NCBI RefSeq assembly: GCF_026016325.1
Contig: NZ_CP087203.1
Location: 4,526,001-4,590,000 of the forward strand
Reading direction: 5' to 3'
DNA length: 64,000 bases
DNA from: Pseudomonas sp. B21-056
GTDB taxonomy: Bacteria; Pseudomonadota; Gammaproteobacteria; Pseudomonadales; Pseudomonadaceae
Shown: in pieces, positions 8,857 to 17,351 of the stretch
Position numbering within the stretch: the stretch's first letter is position 1
How the letters are laid out: the number at the start of each line of letters is the position of its first letter
Translations under genes and position numbers: made by a program
Notes under the pieces: generated by a model
What the model saw: only the letters and a program-made list of their open reading frames with translations
What the model was told of the DNA's origin: nothing
The model's database searches: none

Positions 8857-9005
8857 GACGACAACATCCTCACGGGTAATGGCTCAATAACGGAACACAG
8901 AGTAACGGCTTAAACACTCGTTTTAAATTACCGCCTGCGTGTTTTTTCGCCCAATGGAAGGATGACCGAACAGTCAGCGACGAACTGCATTTATCTTTCG
9001 AAGAC

Positions 9006-9479
9006 CTACTGCTTGAACTCGAAATCCAGGGCCGCACCTTCCACTTCCCGGCGTTCCGAATTACGCAGGGGCAGCTGCATTTCGTTATTCAGCAGACGCC
9101 CATTGAGCTGGAATGGGTCAGGTTTCGTCCCGAACATGGAGGGCAGCAACGGCTCACGCTTGGGCAGTGGCACCGTGCCGGGTGGCTGCAGCTTCTGAAC
9201 CATGTCATGGGGCAGGCTCAGATCCAGGTCGGCTGGTGGTAACGGCGTCTTGGCAACCTCATGGGCCGATTTGCTCTTTGAGGCGATAGGCGCCCGTTTC
9301 TTCTGCATGGGAGCCGCTTTTTTAGCGGGGGCTTTTTTCACTGTCGGTGGCTTTTTCGACGCATTTTTCGTGGCGCTGGCGGCCGGTTTTTCTTGCACTG
9401 AAGCCGCCACGACACCTCCGGCGTGGAAGGCAGTCAGCAGGCCGATCAAAACCCAGGTAGCAGGAGCAATGGCTTTCAT
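9006..9479 (-). CDS. Exported Lys/Ala/Pro-rich protein of unknown function
   Basis: Protein of 157 residues with a textbook signal peptide (MKAIAPATWVLIGLLTAFHAGGVVAAS). A low-complexity segment of Lys, Ala and Pro follows (residues about 30-75). The C-terminal part is more ordered (DLDLSLPHDMVQKLQPPGTVPLPKREPLLPSMFG). The basic repeats resemble the IF-2 linker only by composition; it is not a translation factor. Start choice is uncertain: ATG 9479 gives the best signal peptide, while an in-frame ATG at 9512 has a better ribosome site (AGGCGAG). The function is unknown. Confidence 0.6.
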   Translation of the reverse strand: MKAIAPATWVLIGLLTAFHAGGVVAASVQEKPAASATKNASKKPPTVKKAPAKKAAPMQKKRAPIASKSKSAHEVAKTPLPPADLDLSLPHDMVQKLQPPGTVPLPKREPLLPSMFGTKPDPFQLNGRLLNNEMQLPLRNSERREVEGAALDFEFKQ

Positions 9480-9551
9480 AGAGACAACGGCACTTACGAC
9501 AGAGAAGTACATGCTCGCCTGATAATCAGGCGCTGACAAGCCCGCTGACAC

Positions 9552-10994
9552 CTACAAGAAACCGCTGGCGGTCTCCTGGCACAGTTGAGTGGCCAACAGC
9601 CCCAATGTCATCAAGGCCCGTTCCGCCTCGCGATTCCAGGGGATGCCGCAGTTCAGGCGAATGCAGTGGTTGAACTGCTCGGTGTTACTGAAGATCAACC
9701 CCGGCGCAATGCTGATCCCTTGCTGCAAGGCCCGGACGTGCAGCTCCTGGGTATTGACCCGCCCCGGCAGGCTGACCCACAGGATAAAGCCACCGGTGGG
9801 ACGGCTCATTTGCGTACCTTCGGGGAAGTACTGCTGCACCGCCAACTGAAAGGCGCTGAGGTTCTTGCGGTACTCCTGGCGGATATAGCGCAGGTGCCGG
9901 TCGTAGCCGCCATTCTCCAGATAGGCCGCGATGCCCATCTGCGTGACGCTGCACGCCGAATGGGTACTGAACGTCTGCAGCCGCTGGATCTCCTGCTGGA
10001 ATTTCCCGGCGATCATCCAGCCGATGCGCACACCCGGCGACAACGTCTTGGAAAAGCTCGAACAGTAGATGACCCGATCCAGCCGGTCGTAGGCCTTGAG
10101 CGCCTTGGTGCGACCCTGCTCGAACATCAGCTCGCCGTAGATGTCATCCTCGACAACCTGAATGTCGAAATCCGACGCCAGGCGCAATAGTTGCTTCTGC
10201 CGCTCTTCAGGCATGGTCCCGCCGAGGGGGTTGCTCAGCCGCGTGGTCAGCACCAGCGCCTTGATCGACCATTGGTTGGCCGCCAGTTGCAGGGCCTCCA
10301 GGCTCATGCCGGTGACCGGGTCGCTGGGGATCTCGATGACCTTGAGGCCCAACAGATCCGCCAGTTGCAGCAAACCATAGTAGGTAGGCGATTCGGCGGC
10401 GATCAGGTCCCCGGGCCGGGTCAGTACCCGCAGCGACATCTGCAACGCGTCGACGCAGCCGTGGGTAATCACCACTTCGGATGGGTCCACCACGACACCG
10501 GCATCGCGCATGCGAATCGCCACCTGACGACGCAACGGTTCGAAGCCCGGGCTGAACATGTAGCTGAACGCCCGCGGGCTGTGGAAGCGCGTGACCTTGG
10601 CCAATTGCTGATGCAATGCCCGTACAGGCAGGTAATCCACACTCGGCACCGCCGCCCCCAACGGAAACACCCCTTCGCGACGGGACTCGACCAATACCTG
10701 CTGGATGATGCTGCTGCGAGTCACCAGCCCCGGACGCTCGACCCGGGCAATATCCGGCGTCGGCGCCGTAAGCGCTGGCGTCTGGTGCACGTAATAACCC
10801 GATTGCGGCCGCGCACGAATCAGCCCCTGGTCCTCAAGGTTGGCATAGGCCTGCAACACCGTCGCATGGCTGACGTTGAGCTGCGAGCTCATCTTGCGCA
10901 CCGACGGCACGCGTTCACCGGGTTGATACACACCACGGCGGATATCTTCGGCCAGTTGCTGAGCAATACGTTGGTAGAGCAGGAGGTTGGTCAT
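9552..10994 (-). CDS. MocR-type GntR/aminotransferase transcriptional regulator
   Basis: Protein of 480 residues. A GntR winged helix-turn-helix occupies residues 5-70 (RIAQQLAEDIRRGVYQPGERVPSVRKMS...NVSHATVLQAYANLEDQGLI). A fold-type I aminotransferase domain follows. The PLP-binding Lys is residue 316 in SSFSKTLSPGVRIGWM, and VEDDIYGEL carries the Asp that contacts the pyridine nitrogen. MocR proteins use PLP as a sensor and usually regulate a nearby vitamin or amino-acid gene. No such divergent target is visible here. ATG 10994 begins the HTH correctly; a 50-residue upstream extension is not family-like. Confidence 0.88.
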   Translation of the reverse strand: MTNLLLYQRIAQQLAEDIRRGVYQPGERVPSVRKMSSQLNVSHATVLQAYANLEDQGLIRARPQSGYYVHQTPALTAPTPDIARVERPGLVTRSSIIQQVLVESRREGVFPLGAAVPSVDYLPVRALHQQLAKVTRFHSPRAFSYMFSPGFEPLRRQVAIRMRDAGVVVDPSEVVITHGCVDALQMSLRVLTRPGDLIAAESPTYYGLLQLADLLGLKVIEIPSDPVTGMSLEALQLAANQWSIKALVLTTRLSNPLGGTMPEERQKQLLRLASDFDIQVVEDDIYGELMFEQGRTKALKAYDRLDRVIYCSSFSKTLSPGVRIGWMIAGKFQQEIQRLQTFSTHSACSVTQMGIAAYLENGGYDRHLRYIRQEYRKNLSAFQLAVQQYFPEGTQMSRPTGGFILWVSLPGRVNTQELHVRALQQGISIAPGLIFSNTEQFNHCIRLNCGIPWNREAERALMTLGLLATQLCQETASGFL

Positions 10995-11141
10995 GACGCA
11001 GCACTCGATTTCACGGGCATGTTGTTCTTGTAGGAAACGATACCGGAACAGTTTAGAAGTGTACGGGGACAGTTGCCAGATTACTCGACCGTACAGTGCA
11101 GTGACAGCCCCAACTGTGCGCTGGTGGGTAATCCACAGGCA

Positions 11142-11176
11142 CAAAAAAACCCGACGCCACTGAGGGGCCGGGTTTT
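11142..11176 (-). terminator. Terminator downstream of the OmpA-like lipoprotein gene
   Basis: On the minus strand, AACCCGG...CGTCGGGTT forms a stem followed by seven T residues. It begins 16 nt after the OmpA-family stop codon and ends the three-gene solute-binding/lipoprotein cluster. Confidence 0.8.
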
Positions 11177-11191
11177 CCAGTGACGCAGCCC

Positions 11192-12001
11192 TTAGCGGGC
11201 AGCGCCGAGCTGGCCTTTTTCGTCGGAGAACACAATTTCCACCCGACGGTTCTGCGCCCGGCCACGCTCGGTGGCGTTGACGTCCACCGGGAACTCGTCG
11301 CCGTAGCCTTCGACCTGGATGCGCTTGTCATCGATCCCCAGGTCCACCAGTACATCCGCCACCGCCTGCGCGCGGTCCCGGGACAGCTTGAGGTTTTCCT
11401 GCTTGCCGCCAGTGCTGTCGGTATAGCCTTCGATGCGCACCACTCGCTTGGGGTTGAGCTGCAGGAACTGCACGATCTTGAGCACGACCCGGTTGGCCGA
11501 GTTCTTCAGTTCAGCCTCGCCGGTGTCGAACAGGACATCACCGAGGGTCATCACCAGGCCGCGATTGGTCTGGGTGGTGGTCATTTCCATGATCTGCTCT
11601 TCCAGCCACTTGCCCTGCTGCTGGACACTCAACAACTTGGACTCGCGCAGGGCCAACTGCAGACGCTGGCGCTCCAGTTCGAGCTTCGTCGCGCGCTCTT
11701 CGTTGAGCACCTGGTTGCTGTGTTCCCGGGCGATCTCACTGTAGCGCTGGCTGAGGTAGGCGTAATGCAAGACATCCTCACCGCTGCCCCAGTAGGTGGA
11801 CAAGCGATCGGCACGCGCCAGCGACTCACCGGCACGGATCACGTCCCTGGGCGCTGCGCGTAAAACGTTGGCGTCTTCCTTCACCTTCTGGAAATCGGTA
11901 CTGGCTTTTTCCAGTGCTGCTTCGCTGCGCTGACCCGCGCAACCGTACAAACTGGCCAGGCCCACCAGGATCAAACCGCCAAACACATGGGAGTGCTTCA
12001 T
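11192..12001 (-). CDS. OmpA-family lipoprotein with DUF4398-like N-terminal domain
   Basis: Protein of 269 residues with a lipoprotein signal (LYGC, Cys21). A helical, charged region follows (residues 25-145, DUF4398-like with coiled-coil character at NEERATKLELERQRLQLALRESK). The C-terminal peptidoglycan-binding OmpA domain includes the GYTDSTG...NLKLSRDRAQAVADVL motif and NRRVEIV. It is expected to anchor the outer membrane to peptidoglycan. It overlaps the upstream lipoprotein gene by 4 nt (ATGA), so the two are translationally coupled and probably act together. Confidence 0.9.
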   Translation of the reverse strand: MKHSHVFGGLILVGLASLYGCAGQRSEAALEKASTDFQKVKEDANVLRAAPRDVIRAGESLARADRLSTYWGSGEDVLHYAYLSQRYSEIAREHSNQVLNEERATKLELERQRLQLALRESKLLSVQQQGKWLEEQIMEMTTTQTNRGLVMTLGDVLFDTGEAELKNSANRVVLKIVQFLQLNPKRVVRIEGYTDSTGGKQENLKLSRDRAQAVADVLVDLGIDDKRIQVEGYGDEFPVDVNATERGRAQNRRVEIVFSDEKGQLGAAR

Positions 12002-12357
12002 TGGGCATCCTCCCGCAACTGTTTACGCAAGCGCTTGATGCGGGTGTCGAGCACGTTCAGTTGCTCCTGGCTCTTGAGGGTCAGCACCTTCGCTTCGGCC
12101 AGACGTGCGTCCAGCTCGGCCTGCTCGGCCCGCATGCGTGCCTTCTTGTACGACGCATCGGCCATGTTGGATTGTGCCCGGGCGAATTTTTCTTCGGCGA
12201 GCTTCAATTCGGGCACTTCGTCGGCGTTGGCGCCCACGGCCCGGGCTTGCTCCAAGGCCTGTTCAGTCAGGCGGATCTGTTCATTCGGCGCCGGATCGGC
12301 TGCGCAGCCCGCCAGAGCCAGAACGGCCAGGGCAGCGAAAAGAGGTCGAATAGTCAC
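11998..12357 (-). CDS. DUF4398-type lipoprotein
   Basis: Lipoprotein of 119 residues (lipobox LAGC, Cys18). Almost all of the mature chain is an amphipathic coiled coil (LTEQALEQARAVGA, LKLAEEKFARAQSNMADASYKKARMRAEQAELDARLAEAKV). It resembles the N-terminal half of the next gene, so the pair may have arisen by duplication with an OmpA domain added to one copy. The gene overlaps its downstream partner by 4 nt and follows the solute-binding gene by 9 nt. Confidence 0.85.
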   Translation of the reverse strand: MTIRPLFAALAVLALAGCAADPAPNEQIRLTEQALEQARAVGANADEVPELKLAEEKFARAQSNMADASYKKARMRAEQAELDARLAEAKVLTLKSQEQLNVLDTRIKRLRKQLREDAQ

Positions 12358-12366
12358 TAATGTTCC

Positions 12367-13191
12367 CTACTGTTTTGGGGCGCTGACGGGTGGCTGCAAC
12401 TGTGTGTTCCAACGTTCGAGATTGCGCTGCAACACAGCTTCCGTCAGGCCGGACGCGGCCAATTCTGTCATCTTTTGCGCCAGCTGTCCGCGCAACCATG
12501 GGTCATTGCAGGCGGAGTCATGGGAAACCGCGAGGAACAGGCCGGGTTTATCCACCGGTTGCGGCGCGGCCTGCAAATCGTTCGCCATGCCCAGTGTCTG
12601 CGCCATCGCCAAGCCCGAGTAGCGCCCGGCGAGGACATACTCCACCTCCCCCAGCAGCAATTTCTGAAAGGCCTGGGTCAGGTTTGCGGTGCGGACCAGG
12701 GACAGTTTCTGCTCGGCAAAAAGGCCAAATTCCTGGGTCATACGAGCCTTTTCCGACAAGGCACCGGGATGACCGTGCAGATCCTCAGGCCGATTGACGA
12801 CCAGTGTCGAATCCTTGCGGGTCCAGACCAGGTAATCGTTCTGCAGCACGGGGGGATGAACGTAATCCAGGAAATCGAGCCCGGTCGGCGTCAGCTGGGC
12901 GTCGGCGAGCAGATCCATGCGCCCGCTGCGCACCTCGTCCAGTGCCTGGGCGCGCTTGCCGGCGTAGAGCAATTCGACCTTGATGCCCAACTCCCCCGCC
13001 ACCTGGGTCAGCAAGTCGGCACTGGCGCCGATCAGGTGCTTGGGATCCTGAGGGTCTTGCCAGAGATAAGGCGGCGCATCCGGGCTGCCGGTGGCGATCA
13101 GTCGCTCGCACTTGCCGGCAGCGACAGACAGGCCCGGCACACCCGCCAGCGCCCACAGCAACGACCAGCCAGCCAATCGACGAAACTCCAT
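12367..13191 (-). CDS. Periplasmic solute-binding protein (SBP_bac_3-like)
   Basis: Protein of 274 residues with a signal peptide (ending LSVAAG) and the extracellular solute-binding family 3 layout: PDAPPYLWQDPQDPKHLIGASADLL near the start and SGRMDLLADAQLTPTGLDFLDYVHPP in the middle. No ABC permease or ATPase is adjacent, so it may be a sensor or an orphan binding protein. The start at 13191 is used because MEFRRLAGWSLLWALAG is a good signal peptide with GGGGAG upstream. It probably heads the operon with the two lipoproteins. Confidence 0.75.
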   Translation of the reverse strand: MEFRRLAGWSLLWALAGVPGLSVAAGKCERLIATGSPDAPPYLWQDPQDPKHLIGASADLLTQVAGELGIKVELLYAGKRAQALDEVRSGRMDLLADAQLTPTGLDFLDYVHPPVLQNDYLVWTRKDSTLVVNRPEDLHGHPGALSEKARMTQEFGLFAEQKLSLVRTANLTQAFQKLLLGEVEYVLAGRYSGLAMAQTLGMANDLQAAPQPVDKPGLFLAVSHDSACNDPWLRGQLAQKMTELAASGLTEAVLQRNLERWNTQLQPPVSAPKQ

Positions 13192-13228
13192 GGCGACATG
13201 CTCCCCTTCGAACAAACAACGCATAAAT

Positions 13229-13258
13229 AAAAAGCCCGGCCAAAAGGCCGGGCTCTTT
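13229..13258 (-). terminator. Terminator of the etfBA operon
   Basis: On the minus strand, a perfect 9-bp GC-rich stem (AGCCCGGCC/GGCCGGGCT) with a 4-nt loop is followed by TTTTTATTTAT. It starts about 18 nt after the etfA stop. Confidence 0.9.
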
Positions 13259-13276
13259 ATAAGTGAAGACGCCGGA

Positions 13277-14206
13277 TTAGACCAGCTTCTCCAACTCAGG
13301 GACCGCTTCGAACAAGTCCGCGACCAGGCCGTAATCAGCCACCTGGAAGATCGGCGCTTCTTCGTCCTTGTTGATCGCGACGATCACCTTGGAGTCCTTC
13401 ATGCCGGCCAGGTGCTGGATCGCGCCGGAGATACCGACGGCGATGTACAGCTGTGGCGCAACGATCTTGCCGGTCTGGCCGACCTGCATGTCGTTGGGCA
13501 CGAAACCGGCGTCGACCGCTGCGCGGGAAGCGCCGACGGCAGCACCCAGCTTGTCGGCCAGGGCGTACAAGTGCTTGAAGTTGTCACCGTTCTGCATGCC
13601 GCGACCGCCGGAAACGACGATCTTGGCGGCAGTCAGCTCAGGACGATCGGACTTGGCCAGTTCTTCGTTGACGAAGCTGGAAATGCCGGCGTCGTGGGCA
13701 GCGCCTACGGCTTCAACGGCAGCGGAACCACCTTCGGCGGCAACCGGATCGAAACCGGTGGCACGCACGGTGATGACCTTGACCGAAGCGGTCGATTGCA
13801 CGGTGGCAATGGCGTTACCGGCGTAGATCGGACGCTGGAAGGTGTCGGCACTTTCCACCGAGATGATCTCGGAGATTTGGTCGACGTCCAGGGCAGCGGC
13901 AACCCGCGGCAGGATGTTCTTGCCGTTGGATGTAGCGGCAGCCAGGATGTGGCTGTAGCCCTTGCCAAGCTCGGCTACCAACGGCGCAACGTTTTCCGGC
14001 AACTGGTGTGCGTAGGCGGCGTTGTCGGCCGACAGCACTTTGGCCACGCCGGCGATTTTCGCGGCGGCTTCGGCAACGGCGCCAGCGCCCTGCCCGGCTA
14101 CCAGGACGTGGATGTCGCCACCGATCTTGGCAGCGGCAGCAACGGTGTTCAGCGTGGCCGGGGCCAGCGCCTTGTTATCGTGTTCGGCGATTACGAGGAT
14201 AGTCAT
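13277..14206 (-). CDS. etfA: Electron transfer flavoprotein alpha subunit
   Basis: Alpha subunit (309 residues) of the FAD-containing electron transfer flavoprotein, which accepts electrons from acyl-CoA dehydrogenases. The N-terminal nucleotide-binding-like domain starts [11 protein letters not shown]. The C-terminal FAD-binding signature is present: [37 protein letters not shown], then the conserved [16 protein letters not shown] and [12 protein letters not shown]. It lies 2 nt downstream of etfB, and the operon ends with a strong terminator. It serves the beta-oxidation genes in this window and elsewhere. Confidence 0.95.
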   Translation of the reverse strand: MTILVIAEHDNKALAPATLNTVAAAAKIGGDIHVLVAGQGAGAVAEAAAKIAGVAKVLSADNAAYAHQLPENVAPLVAELGKGYSHILAAATSNGKNILPRVAAALDVDQISEIISVESADTFQRPIYAGNAIATVQSTASVKVITVRATGFDPVAAEGGSAAVEAVGAAHDAGISSFVNEELAKSDRPELTAAKIVVSGGRGMQNGDNFKHLYALADKLGAAVGASRAAVDAGFVPNDMQVGQTGKIVAPQLYIAVGISGAIQHLAGMKDSKVIVAINKDEEAPIFQVADYGLVADLFEAVPELEKLV

Positions 14207-14208
14207 GA

Positions 14209-14958
14209 TCAGATCACCTTCGCTTCGTTTTTCAGTTTCTCGACCAGTTCAGCCACCGACTTGACCTTGATGCCCGCGCTGCGTGCAGCCGGCGCTTCGA
14301 CTTTCAGGGTCTTGTTGGTGGAGGCGGTGGAAACGCCCAAAGCGTCAGGCGTCAGCACTTCAAGCGGCTTCTTCTTGGCTTTCATGATGTTTGGCAGGGA
14401 CGCGTAGCGCGGCTCGTTCAAACGCAGGTCGGTGGTAACGATGGCCGGCAGTTTCAGGGAAACGGTCTGCGCGCCGCCGTCGATTTCGCGGGTCACGGCA
14501 ACGCTGTCGCCGGACACTTCGACTTTCGACGCGAAGGTGCCCTGGCCGTAGCCGCTCAATGCCGCGAGCATCTGGCCGGTCTGGTTGTTGTCGCTGTCGA
14601 TGGCTTGTTTGCCGAGGATCACCAACTGAGGCTGTTCCTTGTCGACAACAGCTTTCAACAGTTTGGCAACGGCCAGGGAAGTCAGCTCTTCGGCGGACTC
14701 GACGAGGATGGCGCGGTCGGCACCCAGAGCCAGCGCGGTGCGCAGTTGCTCTTGAGCGGTGGTCGGGCCGATGGAGACGACGACGATTTCAGTCGCAACA
14801 CCTTTCTCTTTCAGGCGTACGGCTTCTTCCACGGCGATTTCGCAGAAAGGGTTCATCGACATCTTGACGTTGGCGAGGTCGACGCCGGAGTTGTCCGCCT
14901 TGACGCGAACCTTGACGTTATAGTCGACCACTCGTTTGACAGCTACAAGAACCTTCAT
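14209..14958 (-). CDS. etfB: Electron transfer flavoprotein beta subunit
   Basis: Beta subunit of ETF, 249 residues, with the expected N-terminus [20 protein letters not shown], the signature region [18 protein letters not shown] and the AMP-binding loop near [19 protein letters not shown]. The start at 14958 is preceded by AACGAGGAAT. First gene of etfBA, transcribed away from the ETF-ubiquinone oxidoreductase gene across a 544-nt regulatory region. Together the three products carry electrons from acyl-CoA dehydrogenases to ubiquinone. Confidence 0.95.
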   Translation of the reverse strand: MKVLVAVKRVVDYNVKVRVKADNSGVDLANVKMSMNPFCEIAVEEAVRLKEKGVATEIVVVSIGPTTAQEQLRTALALGADRAILVESAEELTSLAVAKLLKAVVDKEQPQLVILGKQAIDSDNNQTGQMLAALSGYGQGTFASKVEVSGDSVAVTREIDGGAQTVSLKLPAIVTTDLRLNEPRYASLPNIMKAKKKPLEVLTPDALGVSTASTNKTLKVEAPAARSAGIKVKSVAELVEKLKNEAKVI

Positions 14959-15032
14959 GGATTCCTCGTTACTCTCCGGTGAAAAGAAAGTCGCCTAGGC
15001 GAACCTGGCGGTTGATGCTCATGGGCGCAAGG

Positions 15033-15198
15033 GCACCTCTAAAAACGCCGGCATGAACCACACATGACCTTGCTCACGGGAGTGAAGACCGTTCGTCAGT
15101 GATGACCGATGAGTCATTCATTATCGCGGCGTGTAAACTGCGCGTCCGAACACGCAATACGTCACTTTGTGCTGCCTTCGCCCTGTCTTTAGAGGTGC
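15033..15198. repeat. Possible MITE-like segment with 11-bp terminal inverted repeats
   Basis: GCACCTCTAAA at 15033-15043 and its exact reverse complement TTTAGAGGTGC at 15188-15198 bound a 166-bp non-coding segment in the etfB upstream region. The arrangement suggests a miniature transposable element or a decayed insertion. No target duplication is obvious, so chance is not excluded. Confidence 0.35.
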
Positions 15199-15332
15199 TC
15201 TTGAAACCAACAGTCAGCCTACGGCGAGCGCAAAACCGCCCGTATCTTGACCGGAACGCCTATTCCGGTCAATACGGCAAAATGGCCAGTCATAAGCCGC
15301 ACGTCGGTGATTTATCTGGCCTGCGGCTATTT

Positions 15333-15346
15333 CAAACAAACGTTTG
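15333..15346. promoter_or_regulatory. PsrA-type operator in the etf intergenic region
   Basis: CAAAC-AAAC-GTTTG fits the published PsrA recognition pattern C/GAAAC-N2-4-GTTTG/C. It contains a perfect 12-bp palindrome ACAAACGTTTGT (15336-15347). It ends two bases before the -35 of the ETF-ubiquinone oxidoreductase promoter, so a bound TetR-family repressor would block polymerase. PsrA is a long-chain-fatty-acid-responsive regulator of beta-oxidation genes in Pseudomonas, which makes this assignment functionally sensible. Confidence 0.7.
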
Positions 15347-15348
15347 TA

Positions 15349-15377
15349 TTGGACCCTGAGAGTGGTGTAGATATAAT
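15349..15377 (+). promoter_or_regulatory. Sigma-70 promoter of the ETF-ubiquinone oxidoreductase gene
   Basis: TTGGAC (15349-15354) and the consensus TATAAT (15372-15377) are separated by exactly 17 bp. Transcription would begin near 15384, giving a leader of about 120 nt before the GTG at 15503. Confidence 0.75.
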
Positions 15378-15502
15378 GCGCCGCCAAGAGAGAACCGCGG
15401 ATCATCCATTGTCGCTTTCGTCGTCTTCTCGAAGGAAACAATGGATGCAACGCCCAACCTCCAATTAGAAAAACCGTGAGCCTTGAGAGTAGGAGATAGC
15501 CT

Positions 15503-17167
15503 GTGGAACGCGAATACATGGAATTCGACGTGGTCATCGTCGGTGCCGGCCCCGCTGGCCTGTCTGCCGCCTGCCGCCTGAAGCAGAAGGCCGCCGAAGC
15601 CGGTAAGGAAATCAGCGTCTGCGTGGTGGAAAAAGGCTCCGAAGTCGGTGCGCACATCCTCTCTGGTGCGGTGTTCGAACCCCGCGCCCTGAATGAACTG
15701 TTCCCGGACTGGAAAGAACTCGGCGCGCCGCTGAACACGCCAGTTGTGCGCGATGACATTTATGTCCTGAGAAACGCCGAGACTGCGAACAAAATCCCTG
15801 ACTTCTTCGTGCCCAAGACCATGCACAACGAAGGCAACTACATTATTTCCCTCGGCAATCTCTGCCGTTGGCTGGCCCAGCAGGCCGAGAACCTGGGCGT
15901 GGAAATCTACCCGGGCTTCGCCGCCCAGGAAGCCCTGTTCGACGAAAACGGCGTGGTTCGCGGGATCATCACCGGCGATCTGGGTGTCGACCGCGAAGGC
16001 CACCCGAAGGAAGGCCTCTACACGCCAGGCATGGAACTGCGCGGTAAGTACACGCTGTTCGCCGAAGGCTGCCGTGGCCATATCGGCAAGCAACTGATCA
16101 AGCGCTTCAACCTGGACAGCGACGCCGACGCCCAGCACTACGGCATCGGCTTGAAGGAAATCTGGGAAATCGACCCGGCCAAGCATCAACCCGGCCTGGT
16201 GGTGCACACCGCCGGCTGGCCGCTGGACATCATGGGCACCGAGAACACCGGCGGCTCCTTCCTTTATCACCTGGAAAACAACCAGGTGGTGGTCGGCCTG
16301 ATCGTCGATCTGTCCTACAGCAACACCTACCTGTCGCCGTTCGACGAGTTCCAACGCCTCAAGCATCACCCGGTGCTCAAGCAGTACCTGGAAGGCGGCA
16401 AGCGCGTCAGCTACGGCGCCCGCGCCATCTGCAAGGGCGGCCTGAACTCGCTGCCGAAAATGATCTTCAAGGGTGGCGCGCTGATCGGTTGCGACCTCGG
16501 CACCCTGAACTTCGCCAAGATCAAGGGCAGCCACACCGCCATGAAATCCGGCATGCTCGCCGCCGATGCCGTGGCCGATCGCCTGTTCGCCGAGTCCGAA
16601 GGCGGTGATGAACTGACCGCTTACGTTGAAAGCTTCAAGAACAGCTGGCTGTACGAAGAGCTGTTCGCCAGCCGCAACTTCGGCGCAGCCATCCACAAGT
16701 ACGGCGCAATCATCGGTGGCGGCTTCAACTGGCTCGACCAGAACATCTTTGGCGGCAAGCTGCCGTTCACCCTGCATGACAACAAGCCCGACTATGCCTG
16801 CCTGAAGTTGGCGGCCGATTGCAAGAAGATCGACTACCCGAAACCGGACGGCAAGATCAGCTTCGACAAACTCAGCTCGGTGTTCATCTCCGGAACCAAC
16901 CATGAAGAAGAACAACCCTGCCACCTGAAGCTGACCGATCCGAGCATCCCACTGGCCAAGAACCTGCCGCTGTACGACGAACCGGCCCAACGCTACTGCC
17001 CGGCCGGCGTGTATGAGGTGGTGACCAAGGAAGACGGCGAGAAACGCTTCCAGATCAACGCCCAGAACTGTGTTCACTGCAAGACCTGTGACATCAAGGA
17101 CCCTGCACAGAACATCACCTGGGTATCGCCGGAAGGCGCCGGTGGGCCGACTTACCCGAACATGTAA
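15503..17167 (+). CDS. Electron transfer flavoprotein-ubiquinone oxidoreductase
   Basis: Membrane-associated flavoprotein of 554 residues that passes electrons from reduced ETF to ubiquinone. The N-terminal FAD motif VIVGAGPAGLSAA has its GxGxxG at 14-19. The C-terminal [4Fe-4S] cluster ligands lie in RYCPAGVYEV and NCVHCKTCDIKDP (Cys523, 526, 529). It ends with the conserved WVSPEGAGGPTYPNM. Translation starts at GTG 15503, 6 nt after AGGAGATAG; the in-frame ATG at 15518 lacks a site. Divergent from etfBA and probably co-regulated through the intervening PsrA-type box. Confidence 0.95.
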   Translation: MEREYMEFDVVIVGAGPAGLSAACRLKQKAAEAGKEISVCVVEKGSEVGAHILSGAVFEPRALNELFPDWKELGAPLNTPVVRDDIYVLRNAETANKIPDFFVPKTMHNEGNYIISLGNLCRWLAQQAENLGVEIYPGFAAQEALFDENGVVRGIITGDLGVDREGHPKEGLYTPGMELRGKYTLFAEGCRGHIGKQLIKRFNLDSDADAQHYGIGLKEIWEIDPAKHQPGLVVHTAGWPLDIMGTENTGGSFLYHLENNQVVVGLIVDLSYSNTYLSPFDEFQRLKHHPVLKQYLEGGKRVSYGARAICKGGLNSLPKMIFKGGALIGCDLGTLNFAKIKGSHTAMKSGMLAADAVADRLFAESEGGDELTAYVESFKNSWLYEELFASRNFGAAIHKYGAIIGGGFNWLDQNIFGGKLPFTLHDNKPDYACLKLAADCKKIDYPKPDGKISFDKLSSVFISGTNHEEEQPCHLKLTDPSIPLAKNLPLYDEPAQRYCPAGVYEVVTKEDGEKRFQINAQNCVHCKTCDIKDPAQNITWVSPEGAGGPTYPNM

Positions 17168-17185
17168 GCCGATTCGCTGAACATC

Positions 17186-17213
17186 AAGGCTCCCGCAATG
17201 GGGGCCTTTTTGT
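17186..17213 (+). terminator. Terminator of the ETF-ubiquinone oxidoreductase gene
   Basis: AAGGCTCCC-GCAAT-GGGGGCCTT forms a stem (one G-T pair) followed by TTTTGTT, 18 nt past the stop codon. Confidence 0.8.
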
Positions 17214-17245
17214 TGCCTGCGATTCTAACAACCACCTAGAACCAA

Positions 17246-17336
17246 TGTGGGAGCGGGCCTGCTCGCGATAGCGTTTGATCATTCAACATCAGCGTCGACT
17301 GACACACCGCTATCGCGAGCAGGCTCGCTCCCACAG
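17246..17336. repeat. REP doublet, inverted pair
   Basis: Two REP copies in opposite orientation (TGTGGGAGCGGGCCTGCTCGCGATAGCG and its mirror ending GCTCGCTCCCACAGT) are separated by about 35 nt. This is the classical REPIN-like arrangement, between the convergent ETF-ubiquinone oxidoreductase and AraC genes. Confidence 0.85.
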
Positions 17337-17351
17337 TAGTTCATCATCAAC

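Noticed and set aside
9006..9479. Lys/Ala-rich exported protein considered as a translation initiation factor IF-2 fragment
   Set aside because: It has a signal peptide and no GTPase motifs; the likeness is only of low-complexity composition.
15332..17077. A 581-codon frame opposite the ETF-ubiquinone oxidoreductase gene
   Set aside because: The plus-strand gene has complete cofactor motifs; the opposite frame is a GC-rich shadow without a domain.
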